The position numbers and the translations under genes were made by a program. From NCBI RefSeq assembly GCF_001182785.1, contig NZ_CP012099.1:90001-150000 (forward strand): a stretch of 60,000 nt of DNA, written 5' to 3'. Source of the DNA: Bacillus thuringiensis. GTDB taxonomy: Bacteria; Bacillota; Bacilli; Bacillales; Bacillaceae_G. Below the pieces are notes generated by a model that saw nothing but the letters and a program-made list of their open reading frames with translations, was not told where the DNA came from and did not search any database. Position 1 is the stretch's first letter. Every line of letters starts with the position of its first letter. This document shows positions 45,676-58,266 of the stretch, piece after piece.

Positions 45676-46976
45676 TGTTTCGTACAATCTCCAACTTTAT
45701 GCGCGTTGCTGAGATAAGACGTAAAATATTATTCACTTTAGCGATGTTAATCGTATTCAGGATTGGCACGTTTATCCCAGTGCCATTTACAAATGGAGAC
45801 GTACTGAAAGCACAAGACCAATTAAATGCTTTAGGTATTCTAAATACATTTGGCGGTGGCGCCTTGAAAAACTTCTCCATCTTTGCGATGGGAATCATGC
45901 CGTATATTACAGCATCCATCATCGTGCAATTATTGCAGATGGATGTTGTTCCTAAATTTTCGGAATGGTCGAAGCAAGGTGAAATGGGCCGTCGTAAACT
46001 AACGCAATTCACGCGTTACTTTACAATTGTTCTTGCGTTTATTCAGGGGTTTGGTATGTCAATCGGTTTTAACGGTATGGTAGGTGGGCAATTAATTTTG
46101 AATCCTGGTTGGAGCACTTATTTATACATTGCTACGGTACTGACTGCTGGTACTGCATTTTTAATGTGGTTAGGTGAACAGATTACAGCTAAAGGTGTAG
46201 GTAATGGTATTTCCATCCTTATCTTTGGCGGTATTGCCGCAGCGATCCCAAGTGTTATATCTCAAGTGTATCAACAACAGTTTCAAAATATCGGAGATCA
46301 ATTGTTCATGAGTATCGTTAAAGTTGCATTGATTTTACTAGCTGTGCTAGCAGTTATTGTTGGTGTTATTTTCATTCAACAAGCTGTTAGAAAGATCCCA
46401 ATTCAATACGCGAAGCGTGTAACAGGAGGGAATGGGAATCATGCTGGAGCACAAAACACACATTTACCGCTTAAGGTAAATAGTGCGGGTGTTATTCCAG
46501 TCATTTTTGCTGTTTCATTCTTAATTACGCCTCCAACTATTGCACAGTTCTTCCCGAAACATGATGTATCGCAGTGGATTATTGCAAACTTTAACTATTC
46601 TCACCCAGTGGGAATGATCATATATGTTGCGCTCATTGTAGCCTTCACATATTTCTATGCATTTGTTCAGGTTAATCCAGAGCAAATGTCAGAGAATTTA
46701 AACAAGCAAGGTGGATATGTTCCAGGTATTCGTCCGGGTAAGAATACGGAACAATATCTAACAAAAATCTTGTATCGTTTGACCTTTGTAGGATCAATTT
46801 TCCTAGCAGCGATTGCAATCTTACCAGTTATCTTTACGAAATTGGGAAATCTTCCTCCATCTGCACAGATTGGTGGAACGAGTATGTTAATCGTTGTCGG
46901 CGTTGCTTTAGAAACAATGAAGCAGCTAGAAAGCCAACTGGTAAAACGCCATTACAAAGGGTTTATCAAGCAGTGA
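45675..46976 (+). CDS. secY: Protein translocase subunit SecY
   Basis: 433-aa membrane channel with ten predicted transmembrane helices. Conserved GIMPYITASIIVQLL (TM2), GNGISILIFGGI (TM4/5), and the cytosolic loop THLPLKVNSAGVIPVIF. The loop contains an Asn/Gly-rich stretch (GGNGNHAGAQN) before THLPLK. Works with SecE (19494-19673) and SecA. Translation is coupled to rplO through TAATG. Some bacilli carry a second secY; only one is present here. Confidence 0.97.
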   Translation: MFRTISNFMRVAEIRRKILFTLAMLIVFRIGTFIPVPFTNGDVLKAQDQLNALGILNTFGGGALKNFSIFAMGIMPYITASIIVQLLQMDVVPKFSEWSKQGEMGRRKLTQFTRYFTIVLAFIQGFGMSIGFNGMVGGQLILNPGWSTYLYIATVLTAGTAFLMWLGEQITAKGVGNGISILIFGGIAAAIPSVISQVYQQQFQNIGDQLFMSIVKVALILLAVLAVIVGVIFIQQAVRKIPIQYAKRVTGGNGNHAGAQNTHLPLKVNSAGVIPVIFAVSFLITPPTIAQFFPKHDVSQWIIANFNYSHPVGMIIYVALIVAFTYFYAFVQVNPEQMSENLNKQGGYVPGIRPGKNTEQYLTKILYRLTFVGSIFLAAIAILPVIFTKLGNLPPSAQIGGTSMLIVVGVALETMKQLESQLVKRHYKGFIKQ

Positions 46977-47018
46977 GTAAGTGGGAAGAACTATCTTCCC
47001 TACATGCTCATGTACTGA

Positions 47019-47680
<662 letters not shown>

Positions 47681-47681
<1 letters not shown>

Positions 47682-48427
47682 TGATCATCTGCAAAACTCC
47701 TCGCGAGATAGAAATCATGCGAGAAGCTGGCAGAATCGTTGCTTTAACTCATCAAGAGTTGAAACAGCACATTACTCCAGGAATTACAACGAAAGAGCTC
47801 GATCAAATAGCGGAAAAGACGATTCAAAAATATGGTGCTACGCCATCTTTTAAAGGATACAACGGATTTCCGGGGAGCATATGTGCTTCTGTAAATGAAG
47901 AGCTTGTACACGGAATTCCAGGGAAGCGTAAGCTCAAAGAGGGCGATATCATCAGTATCGATATTGGTGCGAAATACAATGGGTACCATGGAGATTCTGC
48001 ATGGACGTATCCAGTTGGAAACATTTCTGAATCTGTTCAAAAGCTACTTGATGTCACAGAAAAATCGTTGTATCTTGGTCTAGAACAAGTAAAACCAGGC
48101 GAAAGATTATCAAATATCTCACATGCGGTTCAAACCCATGCTGAAGAGAATGGGTTATCGATCGTTAGGGAGTATGTTGGTCACGGAATCGGGCAAGACT
48201 TACATGAGGACCCTCAAATCCCGCACTATGGTCCACCAAATAGAGGCCCTAGATTAAAGCCGGGAATGGTCATCTGTGTTGAGCCGATGGTGAATCAAGG
48301 AAGACGATATGTAAAAACACTATCTGATGACTGGACAGTGGTAACGGTAGATGGTAAATGGTGTGCCCATTTTGAGCACACGATTGCTCTTACAGAAGCA
48401 GGATACGAAATCCTTACCACTTTATAA
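47681..48427 (+). CDS. map: Type I methionine aminopeptidase
   Basis: 248 aa. Removes N-terminal Met from nascent proteins. Metal ligands appear in [18 protein letters not shown] (two Asp), [13 protein letters not shown] (His), CVEPMV (Glu) and the C-terminal AHFEHTIA (Glu). No N-terminal zinc-finger extension. Starts at the shared base TAATG after adk. Confidence 0.97.
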
Positions 48428-48495
48428 GTAGCTGGCTCTCCGGGATTTCAGAGCAGTGTAAAATGTTACTGATTTGAAGAAGGGAGAACTATTGA

Positions 48496-48714
48496 ATGGC
48501 TAAAGATGATGTAATTGAAGTCGAAGGTACCGTTCTTGAAACGTTGCCAAATGCTATGTTCAAAGTAGAATTAGAGAATGGGCATGTCGTATTGGCTCAC
48601 GTTTCTGGTAAAATCCGTATGAACTTCATTCGTATTTTACCAGGAGACAAAGTTACGGTAGAATTATCTCCGTACGATTTAAATCGTGGTCGTATTACGT
48701 ACCGTTTTAAATAA
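48496..48714 (+). CDS. infA: Translation initiation factor IF-1
   Basis: 72-aa OB-fold protein that occupies the A site during initiation. Start [20 protein letters not shown]; end [28 protein letters not shown]. The 68-bp gap after map has no KOW-protein gene, which some bacilli carry at this position. Confidence 0.97.
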   Translation: MAKDDVIEVEGTVLETLPNAMFKVELENGHVVLAHVSGKIRMNFIRILPGDKVTVELSPYDLNRGRITYRFK

Positions 48715-48719
48715 TATAG

Positions 48720-48863
<144 letters not shown>

Positions 48864-48884
48864 TCAGAAGGAGGTGCATTCAGA

Positions 48885-49250
48885 ATGGCACGTATCGCAG
48901 GTGTAGATATTCCTCGAGACAAACGCGTTGTTATTTCTTTAACTTACGTATTCGGCATTGGTCGCACAACTGCTGAAAAAATTCTTACTGAAGCTGGTAT
49001 TTCTTCAGAAACACGAGTTCGTGATTTAACGGAAGACGAATTAGGACGTATCCGTGATGTTATCGATCGTATTAAAGTTGAGGGAGACCTTCGTCGTGAA
49101 GTATCTCTTAACATTAAACGTCTAATGGAGATCGGTTCTTACCGTGGTCTTCGTCACCGTCGTGGTTTACCAGTTCGTGGTCAAAATTCTAAAAACAATG
49201 CTCGTACACGTAAAGGTCCACGTCGTACAGTAGCAAATAAAAAGAAATAA
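48885..49250 (+). CDS. rpsM: 30S ribosomal protein S13
   Basis: 121 aa. Head protein forming intersubunit bridges B1a/b and touching P-site tRNA. Start [20 protein letters not shown]; basic tail [28 protein letters not shown]. Confidence 0.97.
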   Translation: MARIAGVDIPRDKRVVISLTYVFGIGRTTAEKILTEAGISSETRVRDLTEDELGRIRDVIDRIKVEGDLRREVSLNIKRLMEIGSYRGLRHRRGLPVRGQNSKNNARTRKGPRRTVANKKK

Positions 49251-49253
49251 TAA

Positions 49254-49664
<411 letters not shown>

Positions 49665-49780
49665 TTTTTCTGTATAGAATTTTCCCTTTTGTCTATAATG
49701 GATATGATGCATTATCGAGAAATTTCGTACAGAAACATCGCTTGTTGTGCACAATCGGGAACTGCCTAAGGGGGACTTTC

Positions 49781-49811
49781 GGTTAGACAGGGGTTATACC
49801 TTTGTTTAACC
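49781..49811 (+). promoter_or_regulatory. Hairpin in the rpsK-rpoA spacer
   Basis: GGTTAGACA (49781-49789) pairs with TGTTTAACC (49803-49811): 9 bp with one G-U pair, the loop containing GGGGTTATACCTT. Upstream lie a TATAAT at 49694-49699, without a good -35, and a palindrome TTGTGCACAA (49745-49754). The 180-bp spacer is the largest inside the superoperon. CGGGG rather than a T tract follows, so it is not a terminator. Confidence 0.5.
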
Positions 49812-49844
49812 GGGGTTTCGACGTTTTGAAGGAGGGTTTAGTTA

Positions 49845-50789
49845 ATGATTGAAATCGAAAAGCCGAAAATCGAAACGGTTGAACTTAACGAAGATGCTAA
49901 ATATGGTAAATTCGTAATTGAACCGCTTGAGCGTGGATATGGTACTACTTTGGGTAACTCCTTACGTCGTATTCTTTTATCCTCACTCCCTGGTGCCGCT
50001 GTTACTGCTATCCAAATCGATGGCGTATTGCATGAATTTTCAACAGTTGAGGGCGTAGTAGAAGACGTTACGACGATCATCTTAAACTTGAAAAAGTTAG
50101 CTCTTAAAATCTACTCTGAAGAAGAGAAGACGTTGGAAATTGATGTACAGGGCGAAGGTATTGTCACAGCTGCTGATATTACTCACGATAGTGATGTAGA
50201 AATCTTAAATCCAGATTTACACATTGCAACGTTAGCAAAAAATGCGCATTTCCGCATGCGTTTAACTGCAAAGCGTGGCCGTGGGTATACGCCAGCTGAT
50301 GCAAATAAAAGCGAAGATCAACCAATAGGAGTAATTCCTATTGATTCTATTTATACTCCAGTATCACGTGTAACTTACCAAGTGGAAAAGACACGTGTCG
50401 GACAAGTGGCTAATTATGATAAGCTTACGCTTGATGTATGGACGGATGGAAGCATCGGGCCAAAAGAAGCTATCTCTTTAGGTGCCAAAATCTTAACTGA
50501 GCATTTAAATATCTTTGTTGGTTTAACTGATGAAGCACAAAATGCTGAGATTATGGTCGAGAAGGAAGAAGATCAAAAAGAGAAAGTTCTTGAGATGACT
50601 ATCGAAGAACTAGATCTTTCTGTTCGTTCTTATAATTGCCTAAAACGTGCAGGAATTAATACTGTACAAGAGCTTGCGAACAAAACAGAAGAAGATATGA
50701 TGAAAGTTCGTAACTTAGGACGTAAATCCTTAGAAGAAGTTAAACATAAACTTGAGGAATTAGGTTTAGGTTTACGTAAAGACGACTGA
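49845..50789 (+). CDS. rpoA: DNA-directed RNA polymerase subunit alpha
   Basis: 314 aa. The N-terminal assembly domain (about 1-230) includes [20 protein letters not shown]. After a linker (DQKEKVLE) the C-terminal domain (about 245-314) has the UP-element and activator-binding surface around [12 protein letters not shown] and [20 protein letters not shown]. Intact. SD AAGGAGGG. Confidence 0.98.
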   Translation: MIEIEKPKIETVELNEDAKYGKFVIEPLERGYGTTLGNSLRRILLSSLPGAAVTAIQIDGVLHEFSTVEGVVEDVTTIILNLKKLALKIYSEEEKTLEIDVQGEGIVTAADITHDSDVEILNPDLHIATLAKNAHFRMRLTAKRGRGYTPADANKSEDQPIGVIPIDSIYTPVSRVTYQVEKTRVGQVANYDKLTLDVWTDGSIGPKEAISLGAKILTEHLNIFVGLTDEAQNAEIMVEKEEDQKEKVLEMTIEELDLSVRSYNCLKRAGINTVQELANKTEEDMMKVRNLGRKSLEEVKHKLEELGLGLRKDD

Positions 50790-50824
50790 GGATTTAAACC
50801 CATCAACAAAGGAGGGAACTACGA

Positions 50825-51187
50825 ATGGCATACAGAAAATTAGGCCGTACAAGTGCGCAACGTAAAGCTATGTTACGTGATTTAGCTACTGATTTAATTA
50901 TCAACGAGCGCATCCAAACGACAGAAACTCGTGCAAAAGAACTTCGTTCTGTAGTGGAAAAAATGATCACTTTAGGTAAACGCGGAGATCTTCATGCTCG
51001 TCGTCAAGCAGCAGCTTTCATTCGCAATGAAGTTGCTAACGCTGAGACTGGTCAAGATGCACTTCAAAAATTATTCGCTGATGTAGCTCCACGCTATGCT
51101 GAGCGCCAAGGCGGATACACTCGTATTGCAAAAATTGGTCCACGTCGCGGAGACGCAGCACCAATGGTAATTATCGAGTTAGTATAA
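50825..51187 (+). CDS. rplQ: 50S ribosomal protein L17
   Basis: 120 aa. Near the tunnel exit. Start [20 protein letters not shown]; it lacks the C-terminal extension of E. coli L17. Last gene of the superoperon, followed by a terminator. Confidence 0.97.
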
Positions 51188-51195
51188 TGCTGATT

Positions 51196-51246
51196 AAAAG
51201 GGCAGGACAGTTCTTTTCAAGTAACTGGTCATGGCCCTTTTTTTTT
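51196..51246 (+). terminator. Terminator of the S10-spc-alpha superoperon
   Basis: AAAAGGGC pairs with GCCCTTTT; an inner CAGTT/AACTG helix and a T run follow. Strong and well placed after rplQ. Confidence 0.9.
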
Positions 51247-51254
51247 AAATATAA

Positions 51255-52980
<1,726 letters not shown>

Positions 52981-52993
<13 letters not shown>

Positions 52994-53775
52994 TTATTGG
53001 GAGATATATCCCGGGGAATTCACTTATTCATCAACTTGATCCACGTACGAAGCTGCTGATTGTCTTTTTATATGTATTTGTTGTTTTCTTAGCAAATAAT
53101 GCGATTTCATATGGATTTTTATTTTTATATGCACTCATTGCTTTATTTTTTGCAAAAGTGCCGATTCGTTATGTACTTTCGGGCTTAAAACCAATTTTAT
53201 GGATTTTTCTTTTTACATTTTTCCTGCATATTTTTACAAATAAAGAGGGGGATGTGCTACTCCAGCTTGGTTGGTTTTCGATACATGAAAAAGGATTAGA
53301 GCAAGGGATATACATTTCTGTACGATTCTTCGTTATTATTTTAATGACGACATTATTAACGTTAACGACGACACCTATTGAAATTACAGATGGTTTGGAG
53401 ACGTTATTAAAGCCGTTGAAGCGTATAAAGGTTCCTGTTCATGAAATCGCATTAATGATGTCAATTTCTCTTCGTTTTATTCCGACATTAATGGATGAAA
53501 CGAGTAAAATAATGAAAGCACAAGCATCACGTGGTATTGATTTCGCCGGGGGACCGATAAAAGATAGAATGAAAGCTATTATCTCACTGCTCGTTCCTCT
53601 GTTTATCAGTGCTTTTAAGCGTGCAGAGGACTTAGCAATTGCGATGGAAGCTCGTGGATATCAAAGTGGTGAAGGACGTACTAAATTTAGGCAACTACGC
53701 TGGAAAACAAGCGATACTGTAACGATTGTAAGCTTATTTTGTTTAGCTTGTATTTTGGCATGGGTGCGATCGTAA
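52981..53775 (+). CDS. ecfT: Energy-coupling factor transporter transmembrane protein EcfT
   Basis: 264 aa. T-component connecting the ATPases to S-components. Several transmembrane helices (about 25-125, then near the end), and two coupling-helix motifs, SRGID and ARGYQ, of the A-R-G type. Substrate is set by S-proteins encoded elsewhere; no vitamin gene lies nearby. Confidence 0.95.
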
Positions 53776-53789
53776 TGGAGAATAGAGAA

Positions 53790-54533
53790 ATGGATAGAAT
53801 AAAATGTACGGTTGCATATGATGGCATGCATTTTTGTGGTTATCAAATTCAGCCGAAGCATCGTACTGTTCAACAAGAGATAGAAAAAGCATTACAGAAA
53901 TTGCATAAGGGAGAACTTGTTCGTGTTCAGGCATCTGGTAGAACAGATTCTACGGTTCATGCAAAAGGACAAGTCATACACTTTGATACTCCTTTGTCTC
54001 TTGAAGAGTGGCAATGGAGTAACGCTTTAAATACAATGTTGCCAGATGATATTGTTATTAGGCAAGTAGAGAAAAAAACAGAAGAATTTCATGCACGTTA
54101 CGGTGTTGAGAAAAAAGAATATCGTTACCGTGTATTATTATCAAAGACTGCGGATGTATTCCGTAGAAATTACGTATATCAATATCCATATCCGCTCGAA
54201 ATCAAAAAAATAAGAAAAGCAATTCCTTATTTTATTGGAACGCATGATTTCACTTCTTTTTGTTCGGCAAAAACTGACAAAAAAGATAAAGTGCGAACAA
54301 TTTATGAAATCGAGTTAATTGAGCAAGACGATGAATTAATTTTTCGTTTTGTAGGTAATGGATTTTTATATAATATGGTCAGAATTATTGTTGGTACGTT
54401 ACTTAACGTAGGGCAAGGAAAGCTTGATCCTGATAGCATTCCAGAGATTTTAGCGAAACAAAATCGTCAGTTTGCTGGAAAGATGGCTCCAGGTCATGGG
54501 CTTTACCTATGGGAGGTAAACTATAACAACTAA
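53790..54533 (+). CDS. truA: tRNA pseudouridine synthase A (TruA)
   Basis: 247 aa. Makes pseudouridine at tRNA positions 38-40. Catalytic Asp in [10 protein letters not shown]. Conserved [17 protein letters not shown] and the end [16 protein letters not shown] 53790 lies 9 bases after GGAG. An earlier in-frame ATG at 53775, fused to the ecfT stop, would add five residues and has a weaker SD. Confidence 0.94.
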   Translation: MDRIKCTVAYDGMHFCGYQIQPKHRTVQQEIEKALQKLHKGELVRVQASGRTDSTVHAKGQVIHFDTPLSLEEWQWSNALNTMLPDDIVIRQVEKKTEEFHARYGVEKKEYRYRVLLSKTADVFRRNYVYQYPYPLEIKKIRKAIPYFIGTHDFTSFCSAKTDKKDKVRTIYEIELIEQDDELIFRFVGNGFLYNMVRIIVGTLLNVGQGKLDPDSIPEILAKQNRQFAGKMAPGHGLYLWEVNYNN

Positions 54534-54551
54534 TCCTGGTGTAACATTTGC

Positions 54552-54580
54552 TTGACATTAGAAACTCAAAAGTATATCAT
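54552..54580 (+). promoter_or_regulatory. sigma-A-type promoter of rplM-rpsI
   Basis: TTGACA (54552-54557), 17 bp, TATCAT (54575-54580). The expected start is about 54587. Confidence 0.8.
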
Positions 54581-54586
54581 AACATA

Positions 54587-54685
54587 TGGTATTGTTTCTA
54601 AAACCACGATTAGCCCCGGAAGGAAATCGTGTTTAAGATAAACAATAGATTTTTTCTATGGAAAAGATAACGAGGAGGGAAACAC
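54587..54685 (+). promoter_or_regulatory. L13-type leader of rplM
   Basis: About 100-nt 5' leader with a hairpin CACGATT/AATCGTG (54604-54632) whose loop carries the CCCCGGAAGG stretch. L13 leaders of this kind are known in bacilli and are thought to be autoregulatory. Assignment rests on position and hairpin. Confidence 0.6.
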
Positions 54686-55123
54686 ATGCGTACGACTTTT
54701 ATGGCAAAAGCTAACGAAGTTGAGCGTAAATGGTATGTGGTTGATGCTGAAGGTCAAACTTTAGGTCGCCTATCTACGGAAGTAGCATCTATTTTACGCG
54801 GTAAAAACAAACCTACATTTACACCACACGTTGACACGGGTGATCATGTAATTATTATTAACGCTGAGAAAATTCATTTAACAGGTAATAAATTAAACGA
54901 TAAAATTTACTACCGTCACACTAACCACCCAGGTGGACTTAAACAAAGAACAGCTCTAGAAATGCGTACAAACTACCCTGTACAAATGTTAGAGCTTGCA
55001 ATTAAAGGCATGCTTCCAAAAGGACGCTTAGGCCGCCAAGTTTCTAAGAAACTTAACGTGTATGCTGGAGCAGAGCATCCACACCAAGCACAAAAACCAG
55101 AAGTTTACGAACTTCGCGGATAA
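54686..55123 (+). CDS. rplM: 50S ribosomal protein L13
   Basis: 145 aa. Early assembly protein of the 50[21 protein letters not shown]; conserved [16 protein letters not shown] and [28 protein letters not shown]. Confidence 0.97.
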   Translation: MRTTFMAKANEVERKWYVVDAEGQTLGRLSTEVASILRGKNKPTFTPHVDTGDHVIIINAEKIHLTGNKLNDKIYYRHTNHPGGLKQRTALEMRTNYPVQMLELAIKGMLPKGRLGRQVSKKLNVYAGAEHPHQAQKPEVYELRG

Positions 55124-55144
55124 TTAATTAAAGGAGGGCTTACT

Positions 55145-55537
55145 TTGGCACAGGTTCAATACTATGGCACTGGACGTCGTAAGAGTTCAGTAGCGCGCGT
55201 ACGCCTAGTTCCAGGCGAAGGACGCGTTATCATTAACGGTCGTGATTTTGAAAACTATATCCCATTTGCTGCATTACGTGAAGTAGTGAAACAACCTCTA
55301 GTTGCAACAGAAACTTTAGGTAACTACGATGTACTTGTAAACGTAAATGGTGGTGGATACACTGGTCAAGCTGGTGCTATTCGTCACGGTATTTCTCGCG
55401 CTTTATTAAAAGCTGATCCAGAATACCGTCTAACACTAAAACGTGCAGGTCTATTAACTCGTGACGCACGTATGAAAGAGCGTAAAAAATACGGTCTTAA
55501 AGGCGCACGTCGTGCACCTCAGTTCTCAAAACGTTAA
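55145..55537 (+). CDS. rpsI: 30S ribosomal protein S9
   Basis: 130 aa. Its C-terminal tail ([12 protein letters not shown]) touches P-site tRNA. Start [23 protein letters not shown] start behind AAAGGAGGGC. Paired with rplM as in most bacteria. Confidence 0.97.
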
Positions 55538-55551
55538 TTTTTGCGAACTAC

Positions 55552-55582
55552 AAACCCCAACCATTTTGGTTGGGGTTTTTTT
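55552..55582 (+). terminator. rpsI terminator
   Basis: AAACCCCAACCA (55552-55563), loop TTT, TGGTTGGGGTTT (55567-55578), then T. Confidence 0.94.
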
Positions 55583-55699
55583 ATGTTTCATTCCTTTTTT
55601 GTGATTTTTATAGCTTGGAATATTTTAGTGCTACCGCCGTGCGTATGCTTCTTCTTTAGAAGTTTAGACTAATACGTATTAGGGAGGTTTATAAGTACT

Positions 55700-56128
55700 A
55701 TGAATGTCATTGTCAGCTTACGAGAAAAACAAAAAGAAAAGCAGTTAAAATACGAGCGGAAGATGTTGCGGGAATTATCATTAAAAACATTGCGTTCAAA
55801 TATTCGTGATGCCTTTCAAATGCAAGAGCTTCATCGTCAGTATGAAGATTACTGTATTGAATTAGGGATAGAATCTTATTTATTAGGAGCGAGATATAGT
55901 AAATTTGGCTATTATGGTGAATCGTTCTTTGATGTGAAATATAGAGCCTTAGAAGAAGAACAACAATTAACTGAAACGCTATTTCAATTTTTAACGAGTA
56001 TGACTATGCGAGAAATAAAGTTGAAAGATGAGGAATTACTTTTTGAATCTTGTCAGCAGTTTATAGGATTGTGGTGGCAAGAAGGATATGAAAAAGGTGA
56101 AAGAAGATATCGATTAAAGCTTCATTAA
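55700..56128 (+). CDS. YbaK-like protein (DUF2521)
   Basis: 142 aa. Unknown function; recognised by position (rpsI-ybaK-cwlD) and sequence style of the YbaK/DUF2521 family. N-terminal 40 residues rich in Lys, Glu and Arg, predicted helical (REKQKEKQLKYERKML). No signal peptide or membrane segment; the central region has aromatic clusters (YSKFGYYGESFFDVKY). SD AGGGAGG lies 12 bases before ATG, rather far. The SD overlaps the edge of a 14-bp palindrome (55669-55682). Confidence 0.75.
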   Translation: MNVIVSLREKQKEKQLKYERKMLRELSLKTLRSNIRDAFQMQELHRQYEDYCIELGIESYLLGARYSKFGYYGESFFDVKYRALEEEQQLTETLFQFLTSMTMREIKLKDEELLFESCQQFIGLWWQEGYEKGERRYRLKLH

Positions 56129-56133
56129 GACAA

Positions 56134-56163
56134 GCATAAACTTTCCTCTTGTCCCATATAAGT
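56134..56163 (+). promoter_or_regulatory. Candidate sigma-E promoter of cwlD
   Basis: GCATAAA (56134-56140), 14 bp, CATATAAGT (56155-56163). Close to the mother-cell sigma-E consensus (KMATATT, 14-15 bp, CATACAAT). cwlD is a mother-cell and forespore gene in B. subtilis. Confidence 0.55.
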
Positions 56164-56194
56164 AATTAGAGGGACTAGCTGGAGGAGGAAAGGT

Positions 56195-56908
56195 ATGAAG
56201 AGAATTCGAATTATCTCTTTTGCACTCGCTGCGGTTGTATTGTTTTTTTTAGTCAAACAAGAATTTCAAATTACAAAATCGTGGCGAGCTTGGAATTTAC
56301 CCTTATCAGGGAAAGTAATCGTATTAGATGCTGGGCATGGTGGACCAGATGGAGGGGCTGTTGGTGGAAAGGATATTATAGAAAAGGATATTACACTTGA
56401 AATTACAAAAAAGGTACAAGACTATTTACAAGAACAAGGTGCACTAGTTATTTTAACGCGTGAGGGAGATTATGATTTAGCTAACAAAGATACAAAGTCA
56501 TATAGTAGACGTAAAGCAGAGGATTTAAAAAAACGTGTAGAAATCATCAATAAACCGGATATAGACTTTTTTGCAAGCATTCATTTAAATGCTTTAACTA
56601 GTAGTGGATCGAAAGGCGCACAAACATTCTACTATCGCTCTTCAATTGAAAATGAACGTGCTGCGAAATTTATACAGGCTGAATTGAGAACGAGTTTAGA
56701 AAATACGAATCGTTCTGCTAAAACGATCTCTCACGTATACTTATTGAAGTATGCGAAAACACCAGGTGCTTTAATTGAAGCCGGCTTTTTATCGAATGTG
56801 AACGAAAGGTATATGTTAAATTCGGAGAAATATCAACAGAAGGTAGCAGCTGCAATATACCGTGGTATATTGCGTTATTTCACGGAAAAAGGAAATCCTC
56901 CAGAATAA
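56195..56908 (+). CDS. cwlD: N-acetylmuramoyl-L-alanine amidase CwlD
   Basis: 237 aa. Starts the modification of spore cortex peptidoglycan by cutting peptide side chains, which PdaA then converts to muramic-delta-lactam; needed for germination. N-terminal hydrophobic anchor (5-21). The Amidase_3 domain has zinc ligands in LDAGHGGPDGGAV (His), IEKDITLE (Glu) and SIHLNA (His). The catalytic Glu is in IEAGFLSN. SD GGAGGAGG. Its stop lies in the terminator hairpin. Confidence 0.95.
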   Translation: MKRIRIISFALAAVVLFFLVKQEFQITKSWRAWNLPLSGKVIVLDAGHGGPDGGAVGGKDIIEKDITLEITKKVQDYLQEQGALVILTREGDYDLANKDTKSYSRRKAEDLKKRVEIINKPDIDFFASIHLNALTSSGSKGAQTFYYRSSIENERAAKFIQAELRTSLENTNRSAKTISHVYLLKYAKTPGALIEAGFLSNVNERYMLNSEKYQQKVAAAIYRGILRYFTEKGNPPE

Positions 56909-56921
56909 GGAGGATTTTTTT
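56893..56921 (+). terminator. cwlD terminator
   Basis: AAATCCTCC (56893-56901) pairs with GGAGGATTT (56909-56917) and T follows; the stem encloses the cwlD stop codon. Confidence 0.85.
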
Positions 56922-56955
56922 GAGTTTCTCTCGTTAACGAAGTTTTCGGAAAATA

Positions 56956-56964
56956 TGTTATACT
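56956..56964 (+). promoter_or_regulatory. Extended -10 promoter of salA
   Basis: TG-T-TATACT (56956-56964). A TTAACG at 56934-56939 is 19 bp away, so the extended -10 probably dominates. Confidence 0.5.
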
Positions 56965-57052
56965 GGAAATGTAAACGCATTTATTTCAAGAATAAGCAAA
57001 GATAAATTCAATTAACATTACGTTATTTTTCATACAGGGGGCTGGGCTAATT

Positions 57053-58120
57053 ATGGTAACGAAAGAACAAGTGGTTGAAGCGTTAGAAGGAGTTGTAGAT
57101 CCGTTTTTACATAAAACATTAAAAGAAACAAGTGCAATTAAAGAGGTAACAGTCAAGCCTGAGAAGGAACATGTGAGTGTTAAAATTGCAATTGTAAAAA
57201 CTGGTACAGCGGAACAAATGCAGTTGCAGTCTGGAATTGTAAAGTTAGTAAAAGAACTTGGGGCAGCAACAGTTGGACTTCGTTTTGCAGAATTTACAGA
57301 AGAGGAATTAGCTCAGTTTGTACCAGAACAAGAAGAAGAGCAAAGTGAATCTTTATTGTCACCAAATTCAAAAACGACATTCTTAGCAGTGGCAAGTGGA
57401 AAAGGTGGCGTGGGAAAATCAACCGTTTCCGTTAACCTTGCGGTTGCTTTAGCTCGTTTAGGAAAAAAAGTTGGTATTATTGATGCGGACATTTACGGTT
57501 TTAGTGTGCCAGACATGATGGGGATAGAAAAACGTCCTATCGTAAGAGGTGACAAGATAATTCCGGTGGAACGTTTAGGTGTAAAGGTAATTTCAATGGG
57601 CTTCTTTGTAGAGGATAATGCACCAGTTATTTGGAGAGGACCTATGCTTGGGAAAATGTTAAACCACTTCTTCACAGAAGTAGAATGGGGCGATTTAGAT
57701 TATTTAGTATTAGATTTGCCACCAGGCACAGGTGATATTGCGTTAGATGTGCACTCAATGTTGCCATCTTGCAAAGAGATTATTGTAACGACGCCGCATC
57801 CAACAGCTGCGTTTGTAGCAGCGCGTGCTGGAGCGATGGCATTACGCACTGAACATAGTATTCTCGGTGTTGTTGAGAATATGGCATATTTTGAAAGTAA
57901 GGTAACTGGTGAGAAAGAATATGTATTTGGAAGAGGCGGGGGAGATAAGTTAGCTGCCGAATTGCAAACGAATGTTCTTGGCCGTATTCCGCTACAACAA
58001 CCTGATTGGAATAAAGAAGACTTTGCTCCTTCAGTATACGAAGATACACATACAACCGGCATTATTTATAGTAAGATAGCTGAAACAGTAATTGATAAAA
58101 CAGCTGTTACACAAAAATAA
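57053..58120 (+). CDS. salA: Mrp/SalA-type P-loop ATPase
   Basis: 355 aa. An N-terminal MIP18/DUF59-like domain (1-90) is followed by an Mrp/NBP35 ATPase domain with the deviant Walker A SGKGGVGKST (about 118-127) and DLPPGTGDI. The CxxC Fe-S ligand pair of iron-sulfur carriers (ApbC type) is absent; the only Cys noted is in PSCKE. In B. subtilis SalA represses scoC and so raises protease production; the role here is by orthology. Standard position between cwlD and gerD. Confidence 0.9.
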   Translation: MVTKEQVVEALEGVVDPFLHKTLKETSAIKEVTVKPEKEHVSVKIAIVKTGTAEQMQLQSGIVKLVKELGAATVGLRFAEFTEEELAQFVPEQEEEQSESLLSPNSKTTFLAVASGKGGVGKSTVSVNLAVALARLGKKVGIIDADIYGFSVPDMMGIEKRPIVRGDKIIPVERLGVKVISMGFFVEDNAPVIWRGPMLGKMLNHFFTEVEWGDLDYLVLDLPPGTGDIALDVHSMLPSCKEIIVTTPHPTAAFVAARAGAMALRTEHSILGVVENMAYFESKVTGEKEYVFGRGGGDKLAAELQTNVLGRIPLQQPDWNKEDFAPSVYEDTHTTGIIYSKIAETVIDKTAVTQK

Positions 58121-58212
58121 AGTGAAACTTTAATCAGTGGGGTTCATCTGTTGCTAGTACACCTTTCGCTTAACTAGAGGGGCCCATTTTGTCTGTTAAT
58201 AGCAAGATAAAG

Positions 58213-58254
58213 TAATAACGAGTGGACAATGTATAAATTGTCCACTCGTTATTA
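58213..58254. terminator. Bidirectional terminator between salA and gerD
   Basis: A perfect 18-bp inverted repeat: TAATAACGAGTGGACAAT (58213-58230) and its complement (58237-58254), 6-base loop GTATAA. T- and A-rich flanks serve both convergent genes. Confidence 0.93.
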
Positions 58255-58266
58255 TAGTTATTATTT

